The notes under the pieces were generated by a model, which had not been told where the DNA came from, searched no databases, and saw only the letters and a program-made list of their open reading frames with translations. Positions 33,497 to 44,800 of a DNA stretch of 64,000 nucleotides are shown here, one piece after another (position 1 is the first letter of the stretch; each line of letters begins with the position of its first letter). The position numbers and the translations under genes are program-made. This DNA is from Forficula auricularia (taxonomy: Eukaryota > Arthropoda > Insecta > Dermaptera > Forficulidae). The stretch is taken from positions 9,870,466 to 9,934,465 of the forward strand of contig JALMQS010000681.1 in NCBI GenBank assembly GCA_024734495.1. The letters are read 5' to 3'.

Positions 33497-34190
33497 TTTT
33501 ACTTTACCATACAGGCTATGGTCAAGTATTGTAATCGTGCATGAAAAAAGTTGTTTTATTCCTTCTTTTTTTCGAAATATCTCAAAAACGACCTAAACTA
33601 TTTTGATTAAAAAAATTGAGCGAAACCATGGCATTTTGCTCTACAAAAAAGCTCTAATAAGTGAACATCGAAAAAATTATATTTTTTGAGATAATAATTG
33701 TTTTGTCAAAATATTTGTTTGTCTGTGCGTTAACAAAATTTTGTGGGCTAGTTAGCACAAAAACTAGTGTGAATATCGAAACCAAATTTCACACGTAGTT
33801 TTGGTGCATTGAGATTAAGAGCTGATTAGATTTTGGTGCACATCGACCCAAAATTGAGGGTGAAGGGGGGTAAAAAATTTAAAATCTAGGCAATTTGAGC
33901 AAACTCAACCAAATTTTGTATACATAATCAGTGGACCCCCAGAAGTCTAAAAATGCAAAAACTAATCCCCCAAAATGGGGGGGGGGGGTGTAGGTTCAAA
34001 AAATGAAAATCTAGTCCCTTGTACCAAATTCAATCAAATTTTGTATACATAATCAGTGGGCCCACAGTAATCTAAAAATGCAAAAACTAACCCCCCCTCC
34101 CCTACATGATTATAAATAATTTTATTAAATATAAGTGAGGGTCCAGGTTGAATGGTAAAGTCAAGTGGATGGCCACATCAGAACACGCCA
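33497..34190. repeat. Unclassified interspersed repeat, family T, copy 3
   Basis: Longest copy. Begins TTTTTACTTTACCATACAGG and ends around ATGGTAAAGTCAAGTGGATG. It contains an internal near-duplication of the AATTTTGTATACATAATCAG-TGG segment (about 33910 and 34035), absent from copy 2. Confidence 0.6.
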
Positions 34191-35688
34191 GCTTATTTTT
34201 TTCCTATTTAAATGTAAGTAGCTACTTGATTTGTTTTATTACGGCGGACCTTTTGCTAGCCAAGGGAATCTCATCTTTAGAAAATTTGCCCAAACTGGAC
34301 AATCCTAAACCAAAAAACAAATCGGAACTAGATCTAACCACACTGAACCACTATGATTTGTAGTGAACATTTTTTTTTTCTAATCAAACATTATTTGAAA
34401 AAAAAAAAATACTCTCTGACCTTCCCTGTCGAACTATCGCTTTGCAAATATTTAAATACGAAAAAGAAACGAATATTGTATAAAAATATGTCAAAATTAT
34501 CCAAAACTACATGGCAGGCCTAGTGAATTAATTCTCTAGGTGACTCCAATGACTTGAAAAATGGAATTGGCATCATGCTTGTATCTTTTCAGTGACTTAG
34601 ATTAATGAAGACTCGACTTCATTGAAACCTTCAATACTAAAAGTTACTCAATGAATTCTTTATTGCGACATTATCATTAATAAAAAAATACTTAATTTTA
34701 TCCACATAGTGCGACATTTTTTCCCAGTACCGACAAACGCACAGACTTCCAAATTAACGTCCATAAAAACTAATTTTTTGGATTAGTATTTACGGTAGAA
34801 ATTTTCCAAAGGTTGGCTTTGTCCTATTGGCTTCTGAACTAAATAGTAAAATGCATATATAACTAGTGAAAACCAGGATGAAGAATGCGATACTTTTGCA
34901 TTTTGAGGTTCTTTAAATTCAGGAGTTTTTTTTTTTTTTTTTTTTTAAATTATCTATATGTAAATTAAATAAATACCAAGGGAAAATAATAAATTAGAAA
35001 ACAAGTAATTATTGTCAGATGATTAATTAATTACCCAGACCAATAGAAATTTCTTCAAGAAAACCTAAGAGCTGATCGAGGTTTCGAGTTTTTTAATCAG
35101 GAAATCTCATCAAAATAAATTCTGATGGAATTTTCTCATTACAAATGTCCAATCTAAGAGGTATTAACTGAAACTTTTCTTTAGATAAATAACTCAACCA
35201 TTGAATCTATAATCTATGTGCTTTTGAGCTGATTTTCATAGAATCTTTTTAAAACACGTCAGAGTTCTAAGATTAGTCAAACCTAAAAAGATCATTGGGA
35301 ACCATTTTTAATGTGCCACAGATATACCAAGGTACCTTTTCATCTCCTGATAATCTACTATTGAATTCCTCATCTTTCCTAATTTGCAGCCTAGAGATGA
35401 TACTTGATTTTTGCATCTCTCAGTTTTGGAAATTATTGACGTAAATATTTAAATGATGGCTGGTTTTATCTATCGCATTTATTTACATCTCGAATGGTTA
35501 TAGATGAGTTGAAATTTGGATGACAAGTTTATGTTAATAAGTTGCACATTTTAGCCAAATTTTATCTTCCTAACTCAAATCGATCGATTTTCTATAAGGT
35601 GTGCAAATATGTTTCAGCCGTTGGACAAAGTTGGTCCCACCAGTAAGTTATGATTAAAATTGTCAGAATTAAAACTTAATTATCTTAA
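34191..35688. other. No recognisable gene
   Basis: AT-rich sequence, with a short string at about 34242-34275 (CTTTTGCTAGCCAAGGGAA) resembling the CTCTTGCTAGCCAAGGGG end found at 44867 in the hAT nest. A poly-T run lies near 34927-34946. Nothing else is seen. Confidence 0.3.
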
Positions 35689-35689
35689 G

Positions 35690-35930
35690 GTTGTATATTT
35701 GTCAACAACATAACCTTGAAATCTTAGTGAATTTTCATCAGGATATTATATATTTTTTGTGTGCAAAAATGTCGAGTTTTGAACCGAATAAGCGTCATTT
35801 GCAGAAAATTTTGATTTACTTCAATTTGAAAAATCTGCACCTGAGGCTCATTGATTGCTTGTAGAAGCAAATGGTGAGGCTACCTTAAGTGAGATAAGTT
35901 AAGGTAAAGTACCCAGTAGTTGACACTTTT
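35690..35930 (+). pseudogene. mariner transposase N-terminus, decayed
   Basis: From ATG 35769: MSSFEPNKRHLQKILIYFNL, then after a one-base frame slip KSAPEAH, a stop, LLVEANGEATLSE. This is the N-terminal helix-turn-helix start of a mariner-type transposase. Frameshifted and truncated; no catalytic triad is visible downstream. Confidence 0.65.
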
Positions 35931-36605
35931 TTCGAAAAAGTAAAATAATAAGAAAACCGCGCGAAGGAATAAATTGCAATAAGTCATTCTTTATAATGTT
36001 GCATTCTAGCAACAAAAGTGGTGAGCACTACGCCACCAGTCCGCCGAACATAGTAATTGTGACCAGCTTAAACAAGAAGAGCACGTGAAGTTGTAATTTT
36101 GCCAGTTTTTCTTAGAAAAACTCTTAAGCATTTTGTTGCGAAGTATAGTTAAGGTCAAGGGTAGTAAAGTTTTTGTCATTAATTTTCACCTATATGAATC
36201 CCCAAAACCAACAGAATTGCCTAATTTTAATACAATTGTTTTAACATCCTGGAGTCATTTCATTATAATAGAGGCAAATTTACCCTACACTCTTCACCCT
36301 TTCATTTTAGGTGTTGAAAGAGAGAAAGTTTGGATTTTTGGAATTTTTTCTTTATTTGTGGCCCAAACTCTACCAGCCCTTTGCCACGGCGCCCAGGGCG
36401 GTCCCCCCGACTATAGGCATAGTGGCCTAGCCAAGGGGGGTGACGCCCCCTCCCCCTATCTTTAGCGCCCATCCGCTCTCTCTCTATTTACATGTAACCA
36501 AACTCAAAAGAGGGAACAAAACAAGAAATTTGAGAAAATTATCTTTTTAGGTTTTTTTATTTATTTGTTTGGTGGACCGCTCTTTAAGTCGCTAAATGGT
36601 AGCGC

Positions 36606-36778
36606 CGAGGGGTGAACGGTGAACCGCGATTATTGGAATTAGGTGTACACCGTCTTTGAAGTTATTTTGGAATTCATTAGATAATCTATTTATTATTTTT
36701 ATTTATTGTATTCTACTTGGAAATGAAAGTTGAAGTGGAAGTAGGTGTACACGATTTTAGGTCTCGCTCCACCCCTCG
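36606..36778. mobile_element. hAT-like MITE, family G, copy 5
   Basis: Starts CGAGGGGTGAAC, with a small repeat of GGTGAAC, and ends CCACCCCTCG. Flanks GGTAGCGC and GTTAGCGC match at seven of eight bases. Confidence 0.8.
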
Positions 36779-36786
36779 GTTAGCGC

Positions 36787-38018
36787 CCTCAGAGCAGTTT
36801 TACCCCTCGCCCCAAAAGTCTGGCATAGTGCCTTAAGTGCTTAATTCCTGAAAGCTTTGCTAGCAAAATAACCTGGAGAGAGTTGTGAAAACATATTCCT
36901 CCAATTGTAAATTCTGATATGATGTATTTTTAATCTAAATGAAATTATTTTGTATTGATGGTTTTCAGCTTGTTTCATTCAAAGGCCACTAGAGTGCAGC
37001 AGTTATATTCTAAACATATTAATTAAAAGAACGCTAATTGGGAAAGATCTCATAATATATATAAAATTTCCTTGAAATGAATGAATAGTTACTTCAATTT
37101 ACCATACCTTTTTCAATGTAAGTATTTTCAAATATGAAATTTCATCAGTTTTTATTATAATTCTACAATCTTCAATTGTCAAAAAATGACAAGATAGTTC
37201 ATTAACCTACTATTCATTTTAACTATCAAAATGACTTAATTTTTTAAATTAAATTATTATTTTTTTTCTCAAAAATTATTATATATAATATTAACAAAAT
37301 ATCTGAATTCATTAAATTGAGTTTCTAAAAATCCAGAATCAAATTGAAAACATTTTTATTAACCTCTTTTTTGAGATGATATGAAATATCAAAATATTAT
37401 TAAATAGATCGATTAATTGATTAGAAAGATCAATGTGATCCAAAAACATCGAATAAAACTAACAATTCACAGATCTATAAAGACATTTTTCCTATTAATA
37501 TTTTACCGTGTTTCTATTATTATCAGATTATTTGGAATAAGGTGTTGGCCGCACTTTAAAACTCCCATATCTTGGGTTTGCTCAACTCAGATAAGACAAT
37601 TTTGGGACGACGACCTTAAAAAATCACAACTTATTATTTTTTAACACAAACTAAATGTATAACAGATTAAATTTTTGTTGAATCTCTGGTAATTTAATTG
37701 TTAATTAAAAATGTATAATAAAAATTACATTTTTATTATTAACAACGTTGCTAATCGGTCTTTATGATGACAGCCCATGCTTAATAATGATCATTATTAG
37801 TGACCTGAAGGGGAATTTCGGGTGCTTGACATATATACCTTGATTCTATAGCATAAGAAAATTCATTTACACTCTGGTATTATTATATAGTGAGTCTTAT
37901 TTTCCATTTTTCTATCAATTTTATGCTTGTTTGTTTTCGGACCTTTCACTCTAAAACTACTACCCTATGTTTAAGAAACTTTTACTAACGTGTTATTGTT
38001 ATGCATGACTCTTGAGTT
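36787..38018. other. No recognisable gene
   Basis: AT-rich. An ORF of 75 codons at 37417-37644 has no features that I recognise. Confidence 0.3.
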
Positions 38019-38224
38019 ATATAGGCCAGTGGTTCTTAACCTTTTATTAGTCGTGGCCCCCTTAAAATCCGAAAGTATATTCTCGGCCTCCTTAAATTCC
38101 TAAAATATTTTCACGGCCAGTACCTCCCCCCCACCATTAGGTGACATACTCGTAATTACTCGTAAAAAAAAACTCAAATGTAACAATAATTCATAAATAA
38201 ATCAAAAAGCAGAACTTAACATAA

Positions 38225-39068
38225 CATTTATATATGTACATAGTGAATTCAAACTTAAATCCTTTATCAATTCAATCAGTGTGTCATCATGGGTTGGTGA
38301 TAAATTGATATTATCCCAGTTATTATAGGGATCTTGAATCCAGAATTTTCTGCTATCATTTTCATTATTTGGAAAATAATTGTAAAATTTTTCATTTAAT
38401 TTTTGGAGATGACATTGAATTAAATAATTTGTATGTTCTTTATCAAATTCACTTCTTCTTGTTCTTAATAGGCGCTTGTGCCTGTTCTTCCAATTTATAA
38501 ATTAGCCGGTGACAAATGATTGATCCCATCTTTTTTCGGCCTTCCTCTGCTTCTTGATCCTTGTGGACGGTTGTCGCGAACGATTTTTGGCAAACGGTCG
38601 ACAGGCATCCTCTCAACATGATCGGTCCAGCACTTCCTTCGAATGCCCACCCAGTCGGCTATGTCTTGAATCTTGCTTTGTTCCCTGAGGTCCTCACTGC
38701 GGATTTTGTCTCGTATGGTCTTGCCGTGGATAGTTCTAATAATCCTCATCTCTGTTGTTGTCAGAAGTTGTTTCGTGAGAGTTGTATCCGCTCTTGATTC
38801 ACAATTATCTCTAATCATTTGAGAATAATTTGGAAACATTCGATTCTATTCTTCGAATCCATGTACGAAGTTTCATTTTCATCGCTTCTATTTTATCTCG
38901 CATGGAAAAAATGTTGTGTTGATTTCCTTGCATAGATATATTTAGTTGGTTTAGAATGGTGAAGATGTCTGCCAAGAAAGAAAGTTTTCCAATCCAATTT
39001 TTGTCGTTGAAATAAATGGCCAAATTTGATTTTTTATCATTTAGAAATATTTCCACTTCCGTTTTCAA
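38225..39068 (-). pseudogene. hAT transposase (ZBED5/FAM200-like) fragment, split
   Basis: The minus-strand ORF 39068-38811 gives FLNDKKSNLAIYFNDKNWIG, KLSFLADIFTILNQLNISMQ and FSMRDKIEAMKMKLRTWIRR. The sequence resumes at about 38450 as DKEHTNYLIQCHLQKLNEKF, YNYFPNN and RKFWIQDPYNNW. This is the middle of a ZBED5/FAM200-like hAT transposase. A LINE fragment (about 38455-38825) separates the halves. The N-terminal BED finger and the C-terminal dimerisation region are missing. Confidence 0.75.
38455..38825 (-). mobile_element. RTE-like LINE 3' fragment inserted in the hAT element
   Basis: Minus strand encodes TTTEMRIIRTIHGKTIRDKI, RSEDLREQSKIQDIADWVGI, then WTDHVERMPVDRLPKIVRDN and SRGRPKKDG. 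It ends in AAGAACAAGAAGAAG. This is the C-terminus of a LINE reverse transcriptase and the same family as the 63.5-kb fragment. Confidence 0.75.
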
Positions 39069-39317
39069 TTCCAGTAAACGAACTTACCTCTCGACAGCCA
39101 TCTAACTTTTGTGTGAAGTAAGAGTGACGTATGATCGGGGCAAACTTCTTCACACTGAGCCGAAAATAGTCTTCAGTTAAGGGCATTAGCTTTTGTAAAA
39201 TTTACAACTTTCACAGAATCCATCATTTTTTTTATTTGTAAAGATATAAAAACTTAAAAAATTCTAATGCTTTCCACGTCCCCTCTGTTAAGAATCGCTG
39301 ATATATGTATATATAAT

Positions 39318-39547
39318 CAGTGCCGTAACTAGTTTTTGAAGGGTTTTGTGCTAGGTTTCTTACCAGCCTATTTTTTTTCCAATAAATATGTATAAAACAA
39401 GTTTTTTTTTTTTGCAAGAACTTTATTACTGATTTTATTAGAGTATTCAGCATTTTTTAATCTTGAGGACTTTTTTAGGGTCCTTAGAGACTAGGGATCT
39501 CTACAGGTAGGTACACCTGTCGCACCTGCCTAGTTTCCACACGGCAC
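39318..39547. mobile_element. Possible hAT relic
   Basis: CAGTGCCGTAACTAG at the left resembles the ends of the 32.46-kb hAT element. The right side has a decayed match (CACCTGCCTAGTTTCCACAC). No convincing target duplication. Confidence 0.35.
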
Positions 39548-39900
39548 ATTTTATCAAAAGGGGACTTAACAGTGATAGTAAAATGTAGTATAAGTCGGGG
39601 TTACCAAATATCTATTATTTTATTGCAACTAAAGCAGGAAAATTCTTTAAAAATATTGGTCCGACAATACAAGACGTAGAAACACGACTGTCCAGCTTTA
39701 ATCTATTGTTAGCTCTTGATATTTTATTTATTTAGCTTAGCCGCCCTATTTTTTACGGGACTGATTATTGTTATGATTGAAACGTCCTGTATTTTATAAT
39801 CGTGTTTAATTATTATTAAATAAATATATAAAATAATAATAAATATATTTTTTGTCAAATTTTTTTAATAAATGTATAACTATTAATTAGGTACTTTTAA

Positions 39901-40292
39901 TTGAATGTAATGGAAGGCAGCCCAGGGGTAGTGAGGAAAGAAAAAATTAACACATATCAAATAAGGTGCAATTTATTGGAATCCTTCCTCCTTTCCTTTC
40001 AAACCGACGTTTCTATACCTTTGCTAAGGAAGAAGAAAGTTTTGAATACTGCTGTGGAGAGAAGAAGGAAACATTTTATTTGTTTCATTCATAGACCCCT
40101 TGAAACCCTCAAGAAGGAGGGAAGAATCCTCCTAAACGTCGGTTTGAAAGGAAAGGAGGAAGGATTCCAATAAATTGCACCTTATTTGATATGTGTTAAT
40201 TTTTCTTTCCTCACTACCCCTGGGCTGCCTTCCATTACTTTCAATTAAAAGTTCTACCAGTCCTTCTCTCTCCAGAGAAAATTTCGTTGCAA
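39901..40292. mobile_element. Penelope-type hammerhead palindrome, family B, copy 2
   Basis: Same terminal strings as the 17.4-kb copy (GGAAGGCAGCCCAGGGGTAG; end AGAGAAAATTTCGTTGC). The left hammerhead arm is deleted. The right core (about 40109-40140) has two core changes, CTCAAGA and TAAAC, and is probably dead. Part of the left arm is translated by chance as a 90-codon ORF. Confidence 0.65.
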
Positions 40293-40646
40293 AAAATTAA
40301 TTAGGTACCTTTATTTTCCAATATTTATATAATAAACAGAAGTATTTCGATTTGACCCAAAATTTGAGTTTCTACTCGAAATACTTTTTTTGAGAACATC
40401 TTAATTCTTTTAGATTTTATATGTATTTGTAAAAAATGACCATTACATTTTTTTAATTGACTGTATTCATCACGAGTTATACATATATTTTTAAATTATT
40501 ATAAATTTGAAACTATTTGAAATACTCAGAGCCATTGTTTTTTGGAAATTTTTTTTGAATAAACAAGATACATATATCTATTGAAGTTTTCAATAAAAGA
40601 GTGTGTCTTCTGCTGGAATTATACATTTTTAATTTATTTATAACGA

Positions 40647-40681
40647 GACTATAGTTTCGAGAGCTTTGCCCTCTTCATCAG
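40647..40681 (-). ncRNA. Hammerhead ribozyme core, family A copy 2, minus arm
   Basis: CTGATGA, stem II GAGGGC/GCTCTC with one G-U pair, GAAA, three-pair stem III and GTC. The core is intact. This is among the best preserved copies in the window. Confidence 0.75.
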
Positions 40682-40727
40682 TCTATTACAATTCATACAT
40701 TAATTCCTGTGAATCAATTGTAATAGA

Positions 40728-40761
40728 CTGATGAAGAGGGCAATCTCTCGAAACTATAGTC
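40728..40761 (+). ncRNA. Hammerhead ribozyme core, family A copy 2, plus arm
   Basis: CTGATGA, a stem II shortened by changes (GAGGGCAATCTCTC), GAAA, stem III and GTC. The core is intact and stem II is weakened. Confidence 0.6.
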
Positions 40762-41102
40762 TCGTTATAAATAAATTGAAAATTTATAATTCCAGCAGAA
40801 GACACTCTTTTATTGTCTCCTTCAATTTATAAAAATTCTGCTACTCTCGGCAAAAACCTTTCAATTTAATACATTTATCTATTTCATACTATACATATTA
40901 ACGCTTATGGTCGTGTCCGTACTCATTCGAGAAGGCTCTAAGGCATTTCACAAGCTCCCAAGGGTCTCCGAGCCTAATTATTTTAATTATAAAACTATAG
41001 CATGAACATATTTTAATTGTTAAGATAAAAAAATAAATTACTTATCAATTATTAATTCCCCTTAGCCTCTTTATAATGATGTCTATTTAATTAAAAATTA
41101 TT

Positions 41103-41540
41103 ATAAGCTAGCTGACGGCCGAAGGCCCGGGCGTCACCTAGACTCTAGCGGGGAACGTCTCGTTTGATGGTTAAAATTCATATAGATAACGTTCGAGGTC
41201 ACAAACTTAGATTTGGCATACCCACACCATACCAATGAATTATATATTACTTGTCAAAATTGTTCCCTTAAACAAAAATAATATTGACAGTTGAAAGATT
41301 TCCAAAAAGCTATTATCGGCCATCTTGTTTGTTTGCTTTTGCCCCTCAGAGAGGCGCTGGCGTTATTTCCTCGAAAAAAATATTTTTTTACATGCCACAG
41401 ATGTGATATCTATAAAAACACTCGTGTATTTGAATGGAATGTTGTGTGAAAATTTCAAAGAAATCGGTGAGGAACTTTCGGAGATCCTTCAACGTATCAC
41501 TTAAGCGTAACAGTACATTTTTATTTAAGTATATAGATTT
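41103..41540. repeat. Dispersed repeat upstream of the RASSF start
   Basis: GC-richer start AGCTAGCTGACGGCCGAAGG, ending in a segment with AAATTTCAAAGAAATCGGTG and ATCACTTAAGCGTAA. These strings look like transposon tail sequence related in style to 54.4-54.7 kb. The class is not determined. It ends about 190 bases before the RASSF ATG. Confidence 0.4.
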
Positions 41541-41731
41541 TGGTTAATTGAAAATATGTTTTACCAATTTTACAGATTCACTGTGATATATCATCTCCTT
41601 TGCCATGATACTTAAAATGGCATCTTCTCTAAAACCTAGCAATATATTTAGAGAAATACCTTTATGATGGGTCATTAAAAATATTAATTATTAATCTACC
41701 ATTTCCTAGTCTTACTTAAAGTAATATATAA

Positions 41732-41803
41732 ATGGAGGTAAAAGTGTGGGTGGAAGGAATTCAAAGGATTGTTTGTGGAGTCACTGAGAATACTACATGC
41801 CAA
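41732..41803 (+). CDS. RASSF exon 1
   Basis: 24 codons from the ATG, phase 0, donor CCAA|GTAAGT. Start of the RA domain. Confidence 0.88.
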
Positions 41804-44800
41804 GTAAGTTTATCTCTAATTTTCATTTTATCTGAATTTCTTCAATTTATTAATATTTTAATAATTACAGGATATAGTATATGCTCTTGCGCATGCTACT
41901 GGAAAAACTGGTCGTTTTACTCTTGTTGAAAAATGGAGAAATAATGAAAGATATTTACCTCCTCACGACCATCCATTACTAGTAAGCAACATTTATATTT
42001 AATTCTTTATTTTATATATAAAACAAGGGACGAATTGTAATTCTAGATAGATTTATCATTTTATTTTTTAAATTAAATTTTATTAAATATTACATAATCT
42101 GTAATGAAAACTCGTCTGTTGGGTACCACCTTTTTTTTAATTACTTCCATTCCAGTGCTTATTAAGTTTATTTGTTTTCAAAATTTCACAAAAACTTCTG
42201 CCTCATTTTTAATAAGTAAAATACTACACAATTTTTTTTTTTTTGATTGATTATCAAATTTTTTTTAATCATAAATAAAATATACATATTTCCAACGCCT
42301 TCATCCACCTTCAAATCTTATTTAAGGTAGTTCTTTCACAAATGCAAAAATTCAAGAAGTCTTCAAAACTTCGAATATAAGTCATTAAAAGCATAATAAA
42401 CACACTGTTAAAATTTGAAGACGATTTACCACACCAAACATGAAATAATTGCAATTAAAAATGAATTTTTTTACATATGGTAGATTGGTAAAGGGTGGGA
42501 AAATGATCATTATTTTATTTTTTTTATTGAAGGACTTTCACCATCTTGATGAAAAACTAATATTTGTTAGAGTAATATATTCGGAGTAACTTCAAAAAAA
42601 AATTGGACTTATTTACTTCTTAGTTTTGATAAAAAAAAACAAAAACAAATTTGGGCGATTATTTTTAGTGGAGGGGATATAATATCAATGGATTGTAAAC
42701 GATCCTTTCATAAAGAGGATATAGTAGTGTGAAAAGTACAGTCACGTTAAAAAAACATAACCTAAAATTTTAGCACGTTCATATGTATAGAGTGGTTACG
42801 AGGCTAAAACTTTTTATGTGGATTTTCGCGAAACAACTACCTTAATCTCTGAAATTTATTCTTCATCTTCTTTTCACGATATAGAGGTCCACCGTTTTCT
42901 GGACTACAGAGGTTGCACTTTTTTGGTACAGTATCATTATAAAGAAAAAATTACTTGAATAAAGTACTCTAAAATAATAAATTTAAAAATCGATGACTTC
43001 AATTTCTTACAACTTTCCAAAAACTGATCTAGCCAGAATATTAGTAACAAAGACATATACCAGTTTTCTAAAAAACACTATTTGGACTCAGGAGACCTCG
43101 AAACGTAAAAATCTCAACTCTCAAGAATATCCAAATGTTTTCTATATTTGATTCAATCGCGAATCAACTGTAGGGAATTTTTGTCAAATATTGAGGGAAA
43201 ATAATATTTGAACTTATATATTTCTATCTTGAAATAATGATCTTAAAAATTTTTTTTTCTAATTAACATAACAATGAATAATCTCTTGGTCCAGACTTAA
43301 GACTCCACAGGCTTCAATAGCATAATACGCAGTAGTCTCGTGATAAATATCTTTTATAAGCGCGGTCAAAACAATTCTCATTGATATGGCAATTATTCAT
43401 TGTTATATTAATTAGAAAAATTTTATTCTCAAGAATAGGGGGGGTCAGATAGGCTAGTCGGTAGCGTATCATCCTGCTAACCAAGTGGACCCGGGTTCGA
43501 ATTCGACTCGAGGCATTCGGCTAAAATCTACCCCCGGGGTAGAGACAAAATTTAAAAAATATATAGTATCGTAAATTGGCTTATGGTTAGAAAGGCCGAA
43601 AAGCCAAAAAAAAAAAAAAAAAAAAAATTCTCAAGAATATATTGTTAAATAGTATAATATGAATAAAAGTTACCCTGAAAGCTGGAGTGTTCTTCTTCAA
43701 TTCCACTATTAGCAGAACTGAAGAGATAAAAACTTGGGGGAAGCGGTGTTGGTTTAAAGCGAAACATTTTGTTAAATTATAATAGTTTGAAGTTGATGGT
43801 GTTTCACAGTAAGGAAATGAATAAAATAAATTGAGTTAAAACATGTAGTTCTATATCTTTTTTGTTAAGGATGGTGGGAATGGTGTGCATTTTAAATAAA
43901 GTAAAGACAATTTTGAAAAATTTAAGAAACTAAAATTTAAAATATAAAATACTAGGTAGTATTTATTTAAATAGTAAAAAAATTAATTTACTTTTAGAAA
44001 TCTTCTTTCTTTTAATATCCATTATTTTATTCTTGATTGATACAATTATTAAAAACAAAATAAACTTAATTTGTATTGTTCTTTATTCACTTTTAAATGC
44101 AAAATATCACCACCGAAGTCCTAGTGAAAACCCGAAACCTTGGTTGTTTTTAGAAAATGATAAAAATTGCCGTTCTGACAAGAGTAAATAAAGAACAATA
44201 AAAATAAGTTTTTTTTTCTGTTATTATTTTAGAATAAAGTTATAATTAAATTAAATTTTTAGATTTTAACAAAATGGGGCGAATATTCTAATGATGTTCA
44301 ACTGGTACTGGAACGATCGGCAATCGAGCCGCCGCCTCTTGTAACTTCTCCCCAGCATAATATTCAACAATCAGTGGCAGCTCCACATACATCAGCAATA
44401 AAACAACAGCCTAAATCTCCTCAGTCGACGATAGTTGGCCCTCCACGAACCACAAAAGGCGGCGTTTTAGAGTCTCCTTCAACAGCCAATCCACTCCATG
44501 GTTTTACTCCTACAAACTCATCTAATTCGGCTAACCAATCTTCGAATAATTCATATCAATCTGGAATTGTAACTCCTGAACGTAATAAAGATATTCGGAA
44601 ATCGTTGACATTTAGTGGTGGACATCATGGAAGTTCTCGAGGAGGGAGACCTTCTTTGGAAGTCCGTCATGATCAGCAATTGAGTGTATTATGATATTAT
44701 ATTTATAATGATATTCACAAACCAGACATTCCTAATAACTGAGACCAGAGGCGTAACTAGGGGCATTTGGGCAGTTCCCAAGGGCACAACAGTCCAAGAG

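Larger units (their letters stand above)
38027..39300 (-). mobile_element. hAT element (ZBED5-like), degraded, with LINE insertion
   Basis: Ends CAGTGGTTCTTAACC and, inverted, GTTAAGAATCGCTG are the hAT/Charlie type. Flanks ATATAGGC and ATATATGT match at six of eight bases, so the duplication is uncertain. It contains transposase sequence on the minus strand on both sides of a LINE fragment. Confidence 0.7.
40590..40860. mobile_element. Penelope-type hammerhead palindrome, family A, copy 2
   Basis: Arms AAGAGTGTGTCTTCTGCTGG ... and complement surround two facing hammerhead cores. The right side continues with AAAATTCTGCTACTCTCGGC, common to all three family A copies. Confidence 0.7.
41982..44262. 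other. RASSF intron 2
   Basis: AT-rich. Contains a LINE 3'-UTR scrap (about 42868-42955, CTTCTTTTCACGATATAGAG), a foldback element and a SINE. The rest has no recognised feature. Confidence 0.5.

Noticed and set aside
37417..37644. 75-codon ORF
   Set aside because: Hydrophobic AT-driven composition and no supporting signal.
43438..43510. Functional tRNA gene
   Set aside because: The A and B boxes belong to a SINE with poly-A tail and target duplication. The cloverleaf is imperfect and copies occur elsewhere.
44686..44694. Stop codon just after RASSF exon 3 as the real end of the protein
   Set aside because: A GT donor six bases before the stop stays in phase with a Pro/Ser-rich exon and then clear RASSF8-type coiled coil downstream.
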